A stretch of DNA of 64,000 nucleotides from contig NC_066844.1 in NCBI RefSeq assembly GCF_001640805.2, positions 2,367,231-2,431,230 of the forward strand. The letters run 5' to 3'. This DNA comes from Lates calcarifer (taxonomy: Eukaryota; Chordata; Actinopteri; Centropomidae). Positions 45,601-57,098 of this stretch are shown here, in pieces. The position numbers and the translations under genes are program-made. Numbering within the stretch: position 1 is the stretch's first letter; every line of letters starts with the position of its first letter. The notes beneath the pieces were generated by a model. The model ran no database searches. It worked only from the letters and a program-made list of their open reading frames with translations, and was not told the DNA's origin.

Positions 45601-46730
45601 AAAGGCCTGATCATCTTGAAAAACATGAATCTATCTTTCAACACCCAATTTCATACAAGCAACTTCATCTTAAAATAAGGTATATGCAACATTCTTACTC
45701 CTCAAATGAGGACTTATTTTTCAGCAGCAGACCATCAAAATCAATTCAAACATAAACTGAGAGGGACAACCTTTAAACACAAGGAACAGTGAGCACAGAA
45801 AGCTCTCACCCTCACTCGTCTGTATTGATTTTCAAATCTAAAGCCACATACATCTTCAATGCAATTTCAGTCCCAGTAACGCAGTTTTCACAACTACATA
45901 ATATTTTTATGCTTGTCTTTTTAACCACTGTACAACATGGAACGTCTTTACAATGTACAGTGTAAAGAGCTTTCAAAAATTAAAAGTTAGTTGCAAATTT
46001 TCCATATGACAGTTTTTCAGTCCATGGCTGCCTCAAAACACCAGAAAGCAGTGAAATTGTATATTTAGGAAGCGACCTAACCACTGCCTGCAGGCCACAG
46101 TACAAACCTACAGCATACTCTGCTACCTCCAAGCCATGCTCCAACCCCTTCCTCACCTTGTGGCAGCCTGTTCACTGCTCCACTCAGCTTGCAACTTCTC
46201 TCTCTGATGTTTTTCCAGTGGTTCCTGCAAGGTAGAAAATGTGCATCTTAACTTAAAGAAAAAACTGGATGAAGCTGGATCCCCACACTTTCATCATCCA
46301 CACAGCAACAAGCACTTCCTGGTTTCTCTCTGGCATGTGACAGATCCAGCCAATCAGAAGCTAGAAAGACAATGGTAAATGTGAGGAGAAACCAGAGAGG
46401 TACATTCAGCCGATTAATGCAACTATTTGAAGATGACCCTGAAGACACCACACATACTTTTAGTGAAAACTCAATGGCACGTACTAAGCTAAATCAATCT
46501 TTGCCTCTGCATCTTAAACTTGCAAGGTAGACACTCATCTTTTCATGAAAACCTGTCTCTCCTCCTCTCTTTCTCGGTCTCTCCATTCTTAAAACTACCT
46601 CCTTACTCTGCAAATCACACTTCCTTTGCTGTTTAACATTAATAATCAGTCACTCCGGTAAGAGGACTGCAGCTTCAATGTTTGCACTCCCCAGTATTTG
46701 AGCCTTGTCATGTTGGTGATAGAATTTAAG
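45601..46730. other. no gene seen
   Basis: Unique sequence. CAGCCAATCAGAAGC near 46348 includes a CCAAT box in isolation. No promoter or gene is supported. Confidence 0.45.
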
Positions 46731-46770
46731 CTTATTCAGAGTCACTCTGGATAGTGTCTGCTAAATGGCA
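46731..46770 (+). repeat. L2-like/SINE 3'-tail motif, copy 2
   Basis: CAGAGTCACTCTGGATAGTG then TCTGCTAAATGG is the same tail motif as 20924-20959, followed by an A-rich end. The body of the element is not recognisable. Confidence 0.55.
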
Positions 46771-49419
46771 AAAAAATGTACTGTGTCCCTTCCCCAGACT
46801 ACATTATGCATGCCACTCAGCCCATCAATCACCACCCTGCCAGCACACCAATCACATTCACAACACTCTAAACTGAAGAATTAAGATGAGGGGCTGCTTG
46901 CATTTGCAGTGTGTCGACAGCTACGCTTTGGAAGACAGATGGACTTGACACAAGGATAAAAAGTTTTGTGGGGGTTTTTTCTCCTTTTTTGCTGGTGGGT
47001 AAATAGGCCAAGAAAAACAGTGTTTGATGTTTGTCCTGTCAGTGTGGCTTGTGCTCGATAACCACGCAGGCGAAGCAGGAGGCACCCTGCTGTAATCCTC
47101 CAATGGGATTGGGGAAAACAAAGTAGACAAGGGGGGGACTCATGCTGTGTTGGGGATGTGTGGTAATCATGAGAGGATAGCGAGTGATTTCATTAGGGTG
47201 GAGCAGGTCAGGAACAAAAGCTCTTCTGAGGCAGGCAAGCATACACACAAAGGCGCAATACATCGTGACATGAGAGACTCCATATCTCTGGAGTAAGCAT
47301 GTAAAGTGCTGATGACACACTCACAAGAACATCTTCTTAAGTGACATTTACATGTCTGAGTACACGTAGGCATATTGTCACAAGCTGCCATAACTAAAGG
47401 GGATGGAATAAGTTTAAGGATTGGGGTTCTGGTTAAAGTGAGCCAGTTGTATTGGAATCTTGATCACCTATAAAGGTCAATAGGAAACAGACACTTTTGG
47501 GCTACAATGGGCAAGTGCTGTAACAGAACTTCAGCTTCTTTCATACTCTGGAGTTCCAAAAGGTCAAAAGACAAAAGGTCAACAGACATCTGGACATCTA
47601 GGGTAAAACGGGGCTTAATGTGGTAGGAAACTCAAGTGAACCATCTCAAGGGGCACACAGTATAGGACAAAGCATAATATAAAAAGTGACCATCCACTGC
47701 TGTACTTTCCTTAGACTACGTCTTAAATCTCACTCAAAATACCTGAACTTTGGTGAATTTTGGCTCTTTCTGTCCATTACAGATGTTCAGTTTAGACAGG
47801 CAGAGAATGCATGCAAATGGAAACAAAGAAAGATGAAACATCTACCAATTATGGATCAAACCCCAAACACTTAGGCCTCATCAGCATGCAAATTCTTCAA
47901 AATGGCTTGACATATTGATAAACACTCTAAAGGCTGTGAGGAGAGCTTATCAAAACCTTGGTCGGCAGCGCCAAGTCCACAGTTTAGAAATTACAAAGCC
48001 TCCCAAAGGTTAATGGGATTCCACGATCCACAACAAAAAATAGTTTCTTTAGTTTTTGGTGTGGTGTGGTGGGGGGTAGTTTGAATTTAAATTTCTGTCA
48101 TTCAACTCTGCCCAAGACATAGAGACTACGATAACAGAAAGGTTCAGGTTATAGATTTAGTTTTAGTCCACACATAAATGACACAAGACAAAAAAGTTAT
48201 TGCAAAGGACAAAAAAATCTAATAAAATAAGATAGGATTCAGAAGATCTTACTTCAGAAACAGGTATTTTGTTAAATTTGTGTTTAAAATAACATAGGTC
48301 TCAACTTTTGTGACTTTAGAGTATCCTGTTTTCAAGATACTTGAGGTACCCAATGGAGTTTTTGATTACTAATGGCATGTTGGATTTTACAAGAAGGTCT
48401 CCCTTTTGTGTGTATCATGTTACACATTAATGCCACTGGTTTCAGAATGTGGCTCTTGAGTTACAGTTGGTTTGCCATAATGCACAAAGAAACATAGCTA
48501 TGCGCCCATAAAGGCAGTGAAAAAGAGGACTGCTGACACGGATACCATTAAAGATATTCTTAAAATCAGCTTTGTAGTTTGTCAGCGAGGAAATGGTTCT
48601 AATGATAGGTGATTTAGTAAATACTGAAATCAAAGGTCTGATTTTATGGCTCTTCTACAGTGGCTAGTTACTTGTTCATAATGTGCTCTGAGCAGCACAG
48701 TCTGCATGTTCCTCCATCAACAGCAGCTTATAAAGTCCAGACTGAGAGGTGAGTTTTGAAATGATAGAAATCACATTTACATGCATGTAATGTGATTTTT
48801 GCCATTTCAAACAGGGGGCTAATTATTTAACTTTGCAGATATTTTGTGGGCACTTCAGGCTTTGGCAAAGCAAGAATGCTACTTCTCACCCACCCCCGTA
48901 AGGTAATCAGCATTGCCTGTTTAGGATGACGCAGCTCGACTATTAACTACCCTGAAAGTATTTTAATTTGCCTTGTGTACCTGCTCTATAAAGTCTAATT
49001 CTGCAGGCTCTGCTGATCAGCACAGCTTGACTCCCCCCTGCTTGCCCTGCTGTGACCATAATCACAGATATCCTACATCTTCATATTATCAAGTTAGCAT
49101 CCAGTGGCAAGTGTTCTTCAGACAACACCCTTGCAGTTTTAATTGAAGTCTTTCAAGTGGAGAAACACAATAATTACCCCTGCTGACCTTCAAGTTTCTC
49201 TTTCATCTCCTCTCATCTCATTTCCTTTCATCGCCCTCGTAGCTATGACTTTCTTTTTTTACTTTCCTTTGTATCATTTTTCAATCTGCTTTTTTTGTTT
49301 CCCTTCTTCCTGCTTTCCATTCTTAGAGTTCTCATCTATTATTTCTCCCCAGAGTTAAAGCAAACCAAACATACATGCATGCATGTATAGGCACATATCC
49401 AGACACAAATACACCACTT
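46771..49419. other. no gene seen
   Basis: Unique sequence. A TGTGGTGTGGTGGGGGG patch is at about 48057-48076. The part at 48900-49100 is complex and might be conserved (GCTGATCAGCACAGC, CTGTGACCATAATCACAG). A pyrimidine-rich section covers about 49195-49345. No gene seen. Confidence 0.4.
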
Positions 49420-49725
49420 GCCTTCCTGCAGACATTGTTGTTGTGCCACCTTAAAGCCTGTAATTTGTGGAGAATTATTCTGTTTTGTCCTTTAAGTAGC
49501 ACGTTGCATCTCTCCGGGGCCTCGGACGTGATAATAGCTGTCTCTTAATAACAATCGCTTTTCTCTTTGGCTGGGTTTATTTTGACAAACAGCGAGTCTG
49601 AAACGCGCAAACAGATGTGACCTTAACCAAGCGCTTAGAGGATTTGTGTATTCGATTAGGTTTGAAGGAAAAAGTCATTCATGCATATTTTGAAAAGAAA
49701 GAAAGAAAGAGAGAGAAAATACAGG
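49420..49725. promoter_or_regulatory. candidate conserved non-coding element
   Basis: A repeat-free block combines AT-rich factor-type sites (CTTAATAACAATCGC, a SOX-like core) with CpG-retaining words (TCTCCGGGGCCTCGGACGTG, GAAACGCGCAAAC, AAGCGCTTAGAGG, ATTCGATTAGG). Flanks are simple and AT-rich. There is no open frame of note. Enhancer-type function is inference. Confidence 0.4.
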
Positions 49726-50444
49726 CGACTAGTCAGCTTTCATTGTCATTGTGTGCATTCATATGGGATCATCAAGGATAAGTACAAATAAAATCAGTTT
49801 TAATTATTTCCTCTTCTTATGTGCCATTAGTGCTCCTCAAAAATCAAATTCATAAAACTAGATTTTGGGATATTAGAACCCTGACGGTGGTAATCATGCC
49901 AAACAACATAACCCTAATCCAACGACTCTCTCCTAACACATACACAAGATCTTGATAGTTGAGAGCTCACAATGGTGTTACTTTGTCACCATGTTCAGGT
50001 CAAGTGATGACCCTAAGGTAAGGATGAACACTCCACATCTCATTCATATACAGCTCCAGATATAACGTGTGCCTCAAGTAACTTTCAACTGTTCATTATG
50101 TGACATACACACAAAACTTAATTGTCCAACAGATTCTGCATATGATTGGTTTATTATTAGGTTAATTATTAGTGGCATGCAACAACATGTAACAACTGAG
50201 AGAATAGGTCAAATCACATGGATGCAGCAGCTTGAAAATGGCACCACTACAGGTGCAATAGTTTTCATGTCCAAGGATCAGTTTAAACCAGTCTTCACAT
50301 AAATGTTATGTTCCTCTGTGTCTAAAAGTTATATTGTAGCTGTGGCTTGTGAACACACAACTAGTGTGCTTGCAATGAATACTGTATTTTCAGTCAAGCT
50401 AGCAGTATGGATCTACATATGGAAATGTCTTGACTTGACTTGAA
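49726..50444. other. no gene seen
   Basis: AT-rich unique DNA with frames up to 77 codons and no recognised domain. Confidence 0.5.
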
Positions 50445-50815
50445 ATTCATAGTTTCCAAGACACTGAATCTAACTGACTTTGGTGATCCCTTGACTTTTT
50501 CTCTAGCACCATCCGACATTTGTATTTTTGAGTGTCACGCAGACATCCATCAATTACAATTGGATGAATTACAATGGAATTTAGCTCAGATATTCATGCT
50601 GAATGATTACCTTTTAGCACCAACATAAGGTCCATATTTCTGCTTATTTACTAGTTTGATTTATGCCCAAATGCCCTGGAAACTAATGACGTTCCCATCA
50701 CCCTCAACTCCAGTGTGTGTTAGGTAATAATTAGCAAATTTTAGCATGCTAGCAAGCTAAATTAAGATGTGAACATGGTAAACAACTTACCAACTTACCA
50801 GTGTTAGTTATGAAC
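50445..50815 (-). repeat. GCTAGC-type dispersed repeat, copy C
   Basis: On the minus strand the order is TTTACCATGTTCACATC, TTAATTTAGCTTGCTAGC, ATGCTAAAATTTGC, GATGGGAACGTCATTAG, then GGTGCTAGAGAAAAAGTC and GGGATCACCAAAGTC. It aligns with copy A over at least 150 bp in inverse orientation and with the distal words of copy B. This is the longest of the three copies. Confidence 0.65.
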
Positions 50816-51038
50816 ACACACAGACACACTAAGGCTGTCAGCTGCAGCCAGTGTGCTACAGAGAGGTGACTGGTTCCATTCCAACTGTGAGGCTTCAAGA
50901 GACCAATGAATATTTAAACATCTAATATATTTCACACTCACCCAGTCACACACACACACCCACAAACGATACAGTACATCGATATTGACTTGGGTCACTA
51001 CACTAACAAGAACCTGGATATACCCATTAATTTGTAAT
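50816..51038. other. no gene seen
   Basis: Unique sequence with a short CA run near 50948-50960. Confidence 0.5.
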
Positions 51039-51090
51039 GTGTGTGTGTGTGTGTGAGTGAGAGAGAGAGAGAAGAAGAGAGAGAGACAGG
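51039..51090. repeat. compound (GT)n(GA)n microsatellite
   Basis: A GT run passes into GTGAGTGAGAGAGAGAG and then a GA/AAGA run. A 123-codon minus-strand frame across it is an artefact of the repeat. Confidence 0.9.
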
Positions 51091-51854
51091 TGACAGCTAA
51101 GGTCACTGCACAGGATTTGATATACGCAGTCTGCTGCAAAATGACAACAGTAATTTTATGGATGTACGCACACACTCACACTCACAAACACATACACACA
51201 CCCAGAGGCATATATAATATTTGCTGAACATGAAGCATTGCCAGAGGTGAAGAACCAACAGAAATCACAGAATTTCAAATCAACAAAAATAAGGAACTAA
51301 AAATACAGAAATTACAACTATAGTATGTAACTTTTTAAAAACAATTTTAAGGTGAAATATGCTTCAGAACATATCTTCATATGGACAGGTGCTATTAAAA
51401 CACTTCTGTGACCTAGACTTATTCAACAGCCTGGCACTAGTGCAGAGAGCGGGGAGAGGCAGGGGTGGGAAGAGCAGAGTGATTTGCTTTTCTTAACTCA
51501 TGCTACCACCAGCTTGATTTCCAGAACTTGCATATCTTAGCCAAGGAGTCAAGGATTTTTGTAGTGTAGACAGTCCGGTGAAAATTTCACAACGAGTGGC
51601 ATAAGCTTTGGTTAACAGATAAAAATCATAACAAACAATAGAGTTCAAGAGGTTACAGCTTCCAGCTGATGTTACTGTGACCACTAACACACACACATAC
51701 ACACACAATGACACCACTGCTAATGAGCACTGGAGGTTGAGCTATTGCTCCCTTGTCCTCCATGCTCTGCTGCAAACAGGATAAACATGGACTTAATCAC
51801 AATTCTCAGAGGAATGTGTCGACCTTTCCTAACTTTACTGCTGAATGTCTGTGC

Positions 51855-51893
<39 letters not shown>

Positions 51894-52894
51894 CATGGGT
51901 GTTTTTGTACGTGCATGTTCAAGTTCATTATTAAATGCAATGTTCTCATTATCCTAACTTTCACAACATCGTCAACATACAGGAAACACAGTATACTTAA
52001 TAAAACTATAACAAGTACAACTGACTAAATCTGTAACTACATTGGCATATGCATATTTTATACTGATGAGATTCTTTTGAGTCGATTGGCTTTATGGTAC
52101 AAAACAGCATTTTCACTCTGTGGCATGTCAGCTGGTAGAGGCTGAAAGTTGTTTCTTTACACTTAGGCAAACTGATTCATTCTCATTTCATTTACATATG
52201 TTTCAAGGCTTAAGGAAAAAATCTGCTTTGTTGAATCTGTTAGAAGTACGTGGGAGGGCTGTGCAACTTGCATTAAAGTGAAAAAGTGCCCCTTCCTTAG
52301 CACAAAATAAAAAATACATGATCAAACATGGTTTGGGATATGGACCCCAATAAAGAAATAAAGACACTGGCCACTGTTTCTAAATGCAGGAAAAGGCACT
52401 TCATAGTCAGTCACATTGCCAGTGAAGTGTTGGTGTGAGACTCTTGAGATAAACCTGTAAACCTTTGAGACTCACCCATATAATTCAGTAAGTCTCATCT
52501 TCCTGTATTCAAAACTTTGCTCAAGAAATTCATAGTTTATAAAATGTAACATGGAGGTTGAAGCTACTACTGTCTACTACTGTCTTTAAGCATCTGGTGG
52601 ACTTAACTACATCTATCCTGCATGAATGTGGCTAATGCAATTTGGATAATTTAAAATGTTTCAATGAAAATGTGGAGACCAAGCTTTGTTAGTGAAGGTT
52701 CTCTAAAGTCCAGGAATACGGACATGTATCTGTGACTGTTTGCCAGGTGGACAATGTGATGAAGACTTTTTTTGGGGGGGGAAGGGAGCAGGACAATCAC
52801 AGCAGAGTAATCATTTATCCTTCAGAGTGTGTGTATGTCTTTGTGTGTGTGTGTGTCCGTCCTGCCAACCTTGAGCTGAGGAATGACTCCATAA
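51091..52894. other. no gene seen; (GT)17
   Basis: A GT run lies at 51859-51892 and a (G)8 run near 52775. No convincing gene. The rest is AT-rich unique DNA. Confidence 0.5.
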
Positions 52895-53198
52895 TCGTTG
52901 CTCTGCTCTGCACCCATCTACCCTGCGAGCATTAGTTATTACGCACTCTCACACATACACACACACACACAGCAAACCATAATTCAGGAAATCACATTAA
53001 TAATTACATGCACACACACAAACACACACAAATACACATTTTTAGTGCCCTGCCCTCTACAGCTATCCATAACTCGCAGAGGTAGAGCGACAAAACACAC
53101 ATCTCCATTTTGCCGGTGCCACACGCACCGACTAATCATAATTCAAACACTGATGGATAAAAAGACACACACACACACACACACCACACACACACACA

Positions 53199-53230
<32 letters not shown>

Positions 53231-53320
53231 GTCAGTGGCATGAAATATATTAATATTTTTGTGGTCTCAGCGGAAACCTGTCAGTCAATCCTGCCCACTT
53301 GACCCTTTTATGTGGAGTGT
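52895..53320. promoter_or_regulatory. candidate regulatory block split by CA repeats
   Basis: Complex words with homeodomain-type cores (TTAGTTATTACGC, CATAATTCAGG, CATTAATAATTACATGC, GACTAATCATAATTC) alternate with CA runs. CATAATTCA occurs twice (about 52979 and 53136). The pattern resembles the 41.4-kb array but copies are not clearly repeated. CpG-bearing parts include AACTCGCAGAGG and GCCGGTGCC. Confidence 0.3.
53164..53230. repeat. interrupted (CA)n microsatellite
   Basis: CA run of about 67 bp broken by ACCAC and ATAC. A 134-codon frame across it gives HTHTHT and is an artefact. Confidence 0.95.
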
Positions 53321-53673
53321 GTGTGTGGGTGGGTGTACTTGACCCTGCCATGTTGGAGTACTAAATGTTAAACTGATTAGGCAGTGATTGATTCAACCTT
53401 TCTTGATCAATTGGCATTTAGTGATTAATGAGTCAACATCCTGAAGCTTCACTGACGACAAGCTGGCTGCTCTGGAATCCTGGGTTGCATTTTATTCTGG
53501 TTTTACACGCGATTTTACATAACATATATATATAGCACAATATGCCAATTAAGGGAATCATACACATGAAGCAGTATGCTAAGCAGATTGGAATCCATGT
53601 GATGAATTCTGTGAAGTGCCCCCCACCCCATCACCACTACCACCACCACCACCACTGCCCGGACAGGAAGGAA
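53321..53673. other. no gene seen; (ACC)n
   Basis: TTGACCCTTTTATGTGG at about 53299 and TTGACCCTGCCATGTTGG at about 53339 form a loose direct repeat around a GT patch. An (ACC)n run is at about 53630-53656. Confidence 0.45.
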
Positions 53674-53748
53674 TGTCATCACAGCCTGTCAGCTAATCAC
53701 AGCTCTGTATGACAGCCAATCGTTCAATCAGATAAATTCATGACAGCT
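53674..53748 (+). repeat. duplicated module, copy 1 (partner 55354-55435)
   Basis: The core at 53711-53732 (GACAGCCAATCGTTCAATCA then GA) matches 55397-55418 at 20 of 22 bases. The flanks also share TGTCAT, CTGTCA, CTGT.TGACAGC and TGACAGCT in order. Both copies are followed by a GT-rich stretch. They may be a local duplication or a short dispersed repeat; the CpG and CCAAT-like core is kept in both. Confidence 0.7.
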
Positions 53749-55119
53749 TAGTCAGACCAGACTCCCACTCATGCCCTGTGGCTGTGCATCCTCTGTGTGT
53801 GTCAGTGTGTCTATGTACGTGTGTGAGGGGTTGTGCATGGGTGCCATCCACAGTTTTGATAACCTAGTGGGCACATTTACACCCCACTGGATACAGGAAT
53901 CACATGCATACACACAGGTCTGTGTGGCAGTTATTAAGGCATAACGGCTGCAGAATTGAATTTCATCATCCTTTAAAGGTGCTTTTGCAGACGAAATAGT
54001 ACCAGCAAGACACCACATCAAGTTTCCCAAGGTTGTTTTGCCAAATAAGTGGAATTTGCCTAACAGCAGTTTCCATGGTGTGCCTGTGAGTGAGTGGTTA
54101 CTGTATGTTTTGGTATGTTGGTGTAAAGCTTCTTCCTGACTTCTTCTTGACTTGTTTGGCTTAAAACCGTTAATTCTATGACAGAACAGCCTCTAAATCT
54201 TGAACTTTGTTTATCTGTCTTTGATATTTTTGGCATCTTCTTGTTTCTTTTGTGTTCAGGGTCAGCTTAACCATACACCATCTAATGGCTGGTGATGGCA
54301 GGTCTAATCATCATTATTGTCATGGTTTATTTCAGCATGATAATTCTGGTGTCTTCTAAAAATAATAAGACCAAATAAAATATGTCAGACCAATTTTGTG
54401 TCATTATTTAGCTTCTCTGCGTGTTTTACTTGCAGTCAACACTAAATCTGAATCACACTGACTTTTAAAAGATTTATGTTACCATATGATAATTATTTTA
54501 TGGAATTTCATTCATGTGATGGATTAAATTTTGTCAGAAAATCATTATTTTCTGTAACCTATCAACCAAAAGTTTAGCCACTACCTAGCTAACTTAGCAA
54601 ACTTTGATAACTACAGCACTATTTTATTTGTAATAATGAATATAAATAATTAAACAAATATGAATCTTGTTAAAAACATATAATTATTTCAATTTTCTTT
54701 TTCATATTTTGGACAAACATATTTTACATTTCAGTTTAAAAAGTGCTTAAATATCCATCACCCTCTTGCTAAATGTCCTCTTTATGTTTCCACTGACTAA
54801 TTAAAGCAGCTCATTTCAGTGTGTGGAAGATTTCTGGTGTAAGCAGTAGAAGTAGAAGCAGAGTGTGTCAAGATAACAGCCACAGTAAGTGGTGTCATTT
54901 TTAATTTTTATGGATCATTTATTTGAAGAGCTTAATGAACAGCTCAGTGTTGTCAACATCCATTTGATATAATTACTTCTTTAATGCACTCAGAAATTAG
55001 TATTTTAAATGACTGATTTTAACAACTCCTGTAATTAACACAAACAGGTGTGTTTCTGAAGAAGTAAAGTAATTTTACTCAAATGATGCCCATTTAAACT
55101 TTCTTCAAAGCCTTTTACC
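53749..55119. other. no gene seen; very AT-rich
   Basis: 54300-55100 is among the most AT-rich parts of the window and has no open frame of note. No repeat recognised. Confidence 0.5.
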
Positions 55120-55350
55120 CAATCCTCATTGTCTCTCTCCATCTCTCTTTTCACTTTTCTTGATTTTGACACACTTCTGACTTTGTTTCTGGCTCTATTC
55201 ATTTCCCTTTTCCTTGTTTTTTCTCCTCTATACTCCTTTCTTTGTCCTCACCATTTCCCTGATGTCTTACTCTCCTTCTGCTATTTTTTCTTTCCATCTT
55301 ACATCACCTCTCTCTCTTTCTCTCTCCCTCTTTCTCTCCATGTCTTGCAG
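55120..55350. repeat. pyrimidine-rich tract
   Basis: About 230 bp of mostly C and T end in TCTCTCCATGTCTTGCAG, which resembles a splice acceptor. All three frames after it meet a stop within 30 codons, so no coding exon is supported. Confidence 0.75.
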
Positions 55351-55353
55351 GCT

Positions 55354-55435
55354 TGTCATGAGTCTGTCCATCTGTCAACCAGTCACACTTCTGTGTGACA
55401 GCGAATCGTCCAATCAGACTGGTCTGTGACAGCTC
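55354..55435 (+). repeat. duplicated module, copy 2 (partner 53674-53748)
   Basis: Contains GACAGCGAATCGTCCAATCA then GA, and TGACAGCT. See copy 1 for the alignment. It begins directly after the acceptor-like AG at 55349-55350. Confidence 0.7.
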
Positions 55436-56812
55436 CCACCACAGTGCAGCGCCTTACCAAAGTGGGTGACTGCTAGGTGTGTGTTTGTGTGTGTACATGC
55501 ATGTGATTGTGAGAGAGCATGCAACTCAAAGAGGGAGAGCATGAGAATTGGTGTGTGTGAGAGGAAGAGTCTGTTGCATTGTTTTGCAGTGTTTGTGTTC
55601 ATGTAAGGAGAAAATGTTGCATAACTGACTCTGTGTGTGTGTGTGTATAATGTCAGACACTGTGTGTGTATTTCCCACATGTCCACGAGTAACACTTATA
55701 ATAAAGTGGGTCACAGGCTCAGGTTTATATCAGGTATTTTCTCATATGACAGCAGTACTGGCATGTTTTAATGAGCCCGGCTCCACAGAGAGACTAAATC
55801 TGGATCCTGCACTGGAAACCTTAAAGTGGTAATCCTCAGGATCCTTTTTCTTTTCTTTTCTTTTTTTTTTGAGGGGGTGGGGTTCTGTTTTCTTGGTTTC
55901 CACATGTGCTGCTAAGTCCTCATTATTGTTTTGATATAGTTTTCTGGCACTACATTTACCAGAGATCACCTGTCAATCAACTGAGTGTAGGCAGTACACA
56001 ATTACATATTCCTCCCTGGACTTTCTGTCACTCTGCCTTGAGTTATTGTGCACGCTACTCTTCTTTTTTATCATTTCATCCATCATGACTATCACCACAG
56101 TTCCTGTTTTTGTTGCAGACAAACCAGACTTGTCTGATTTCTAATATTCTGATGCAGTATGAAGCACAATAGAGACAATAGAGGCTAAAAGTGAAGTTCT
56201 AAAAAAGCTGCCAAGGCAACTCTAAATTATCTCTCCTGATTATGTAGTTCATTAAGTAGCAGCTTAATATCCAACATGTTCTGGTACAGTTCAACTTGTA
56301 TGTTTTTAAAAAGCAAATACTCCTTTTAGCATCTTCATGTTGGATTTTTAACTCATCCAAAAAAGACTGTCCTCAACAACAGCAACAAATTGTGACTATT
56401 CAGAGTAAAAGCAGGAGTTGCCTGACATTGTTATACAAATAGTGCAGTAAAATTTAGGGAGAATGCCAAGGAGGATGCATGAGTCAACAGTGTTCCTTTT
56501 AACCACTACCACACATTTACCCCAACAACCAACTAGTTTTACTGTAAACTTCACCAAACTATAGCCATAGAGAGGGCAAATCAGGAAGCAGTCATTAATC
56601 ATTTCCATATTTCATTCTGAAAAGCAAATGATTATTTTGTCATTTAGACTGGGGGGATTGTTGCTGTCTAACACACAGGACACGCTGTATGCTTTGTGTG
56701 TGTGTGACAGCTACCTCTCTGAACTGCTGTGGCTCGCACGCGTGCATGTGTCCACACCAGCAGTTCGTCTGCCACAGTGCTGCTGCTGCCAGCCTTATCT
56801 TTCGACACTGAA
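55436..56812. other. no gene seen
   Basis: GT-rich patches lie at 55477-55495 and 55632-55647. GAGAGAGCATGC and GGAGAGCATGAG repeat closely near 55511-55546. No gene is supported. Confidence 0.45.
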
Positions 56813-57098
56813 TTTGCCTTTGATAATGACCATCAGTAATAGAATGTTTGATTTCATTTTATTATAAATTCACTGTACCCGTGTTAAGAGCGGGAGTGAG
56901 AGAGAGCCAGAGAGTCTGAAAGTCACTGCCCTCACCTTCAGCAACAGTCAAAGTTGTAAGTTTTATCTAATGTTGCTGGTATGATGTTAATATGATCATC
57001 AACAGATCTTTTCCCTGTCTATTTTTCCTGGGAACTGTACACATCACACATGAAAAATAGACTAGACACCAACTCCACTCTAGATGACGTGCTGCAGC
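56813..57098 (+). repeat. diverged duplicate block, copy 2 (partner 13869-14119)
   Basis: It matches copy 1 in three ordered sub-blocks, with the same strand and similar spacing (about 142 against 131 bases between the first two). It differs by a roughly 10-bp internal duplication (TATGATGTTAATATGATC) and by an inserted purine-rich patch at about 56885-56925. The last sub-block shares AAAAATAGACTAGACACC-type sequence and a GCTGCAG end. Confidence 0.75.

Noticed and set aside
50804..51175. 123-codon minus-strand open frame
   Set aside because: It crosses a compound GT/GA microsatellite, and the rest shows no domain.
52898..53302. 134-codon plus-strand open frame
   Set aside because: Produced by CA repeats (HTHTHT) with no recognisable protein segment.
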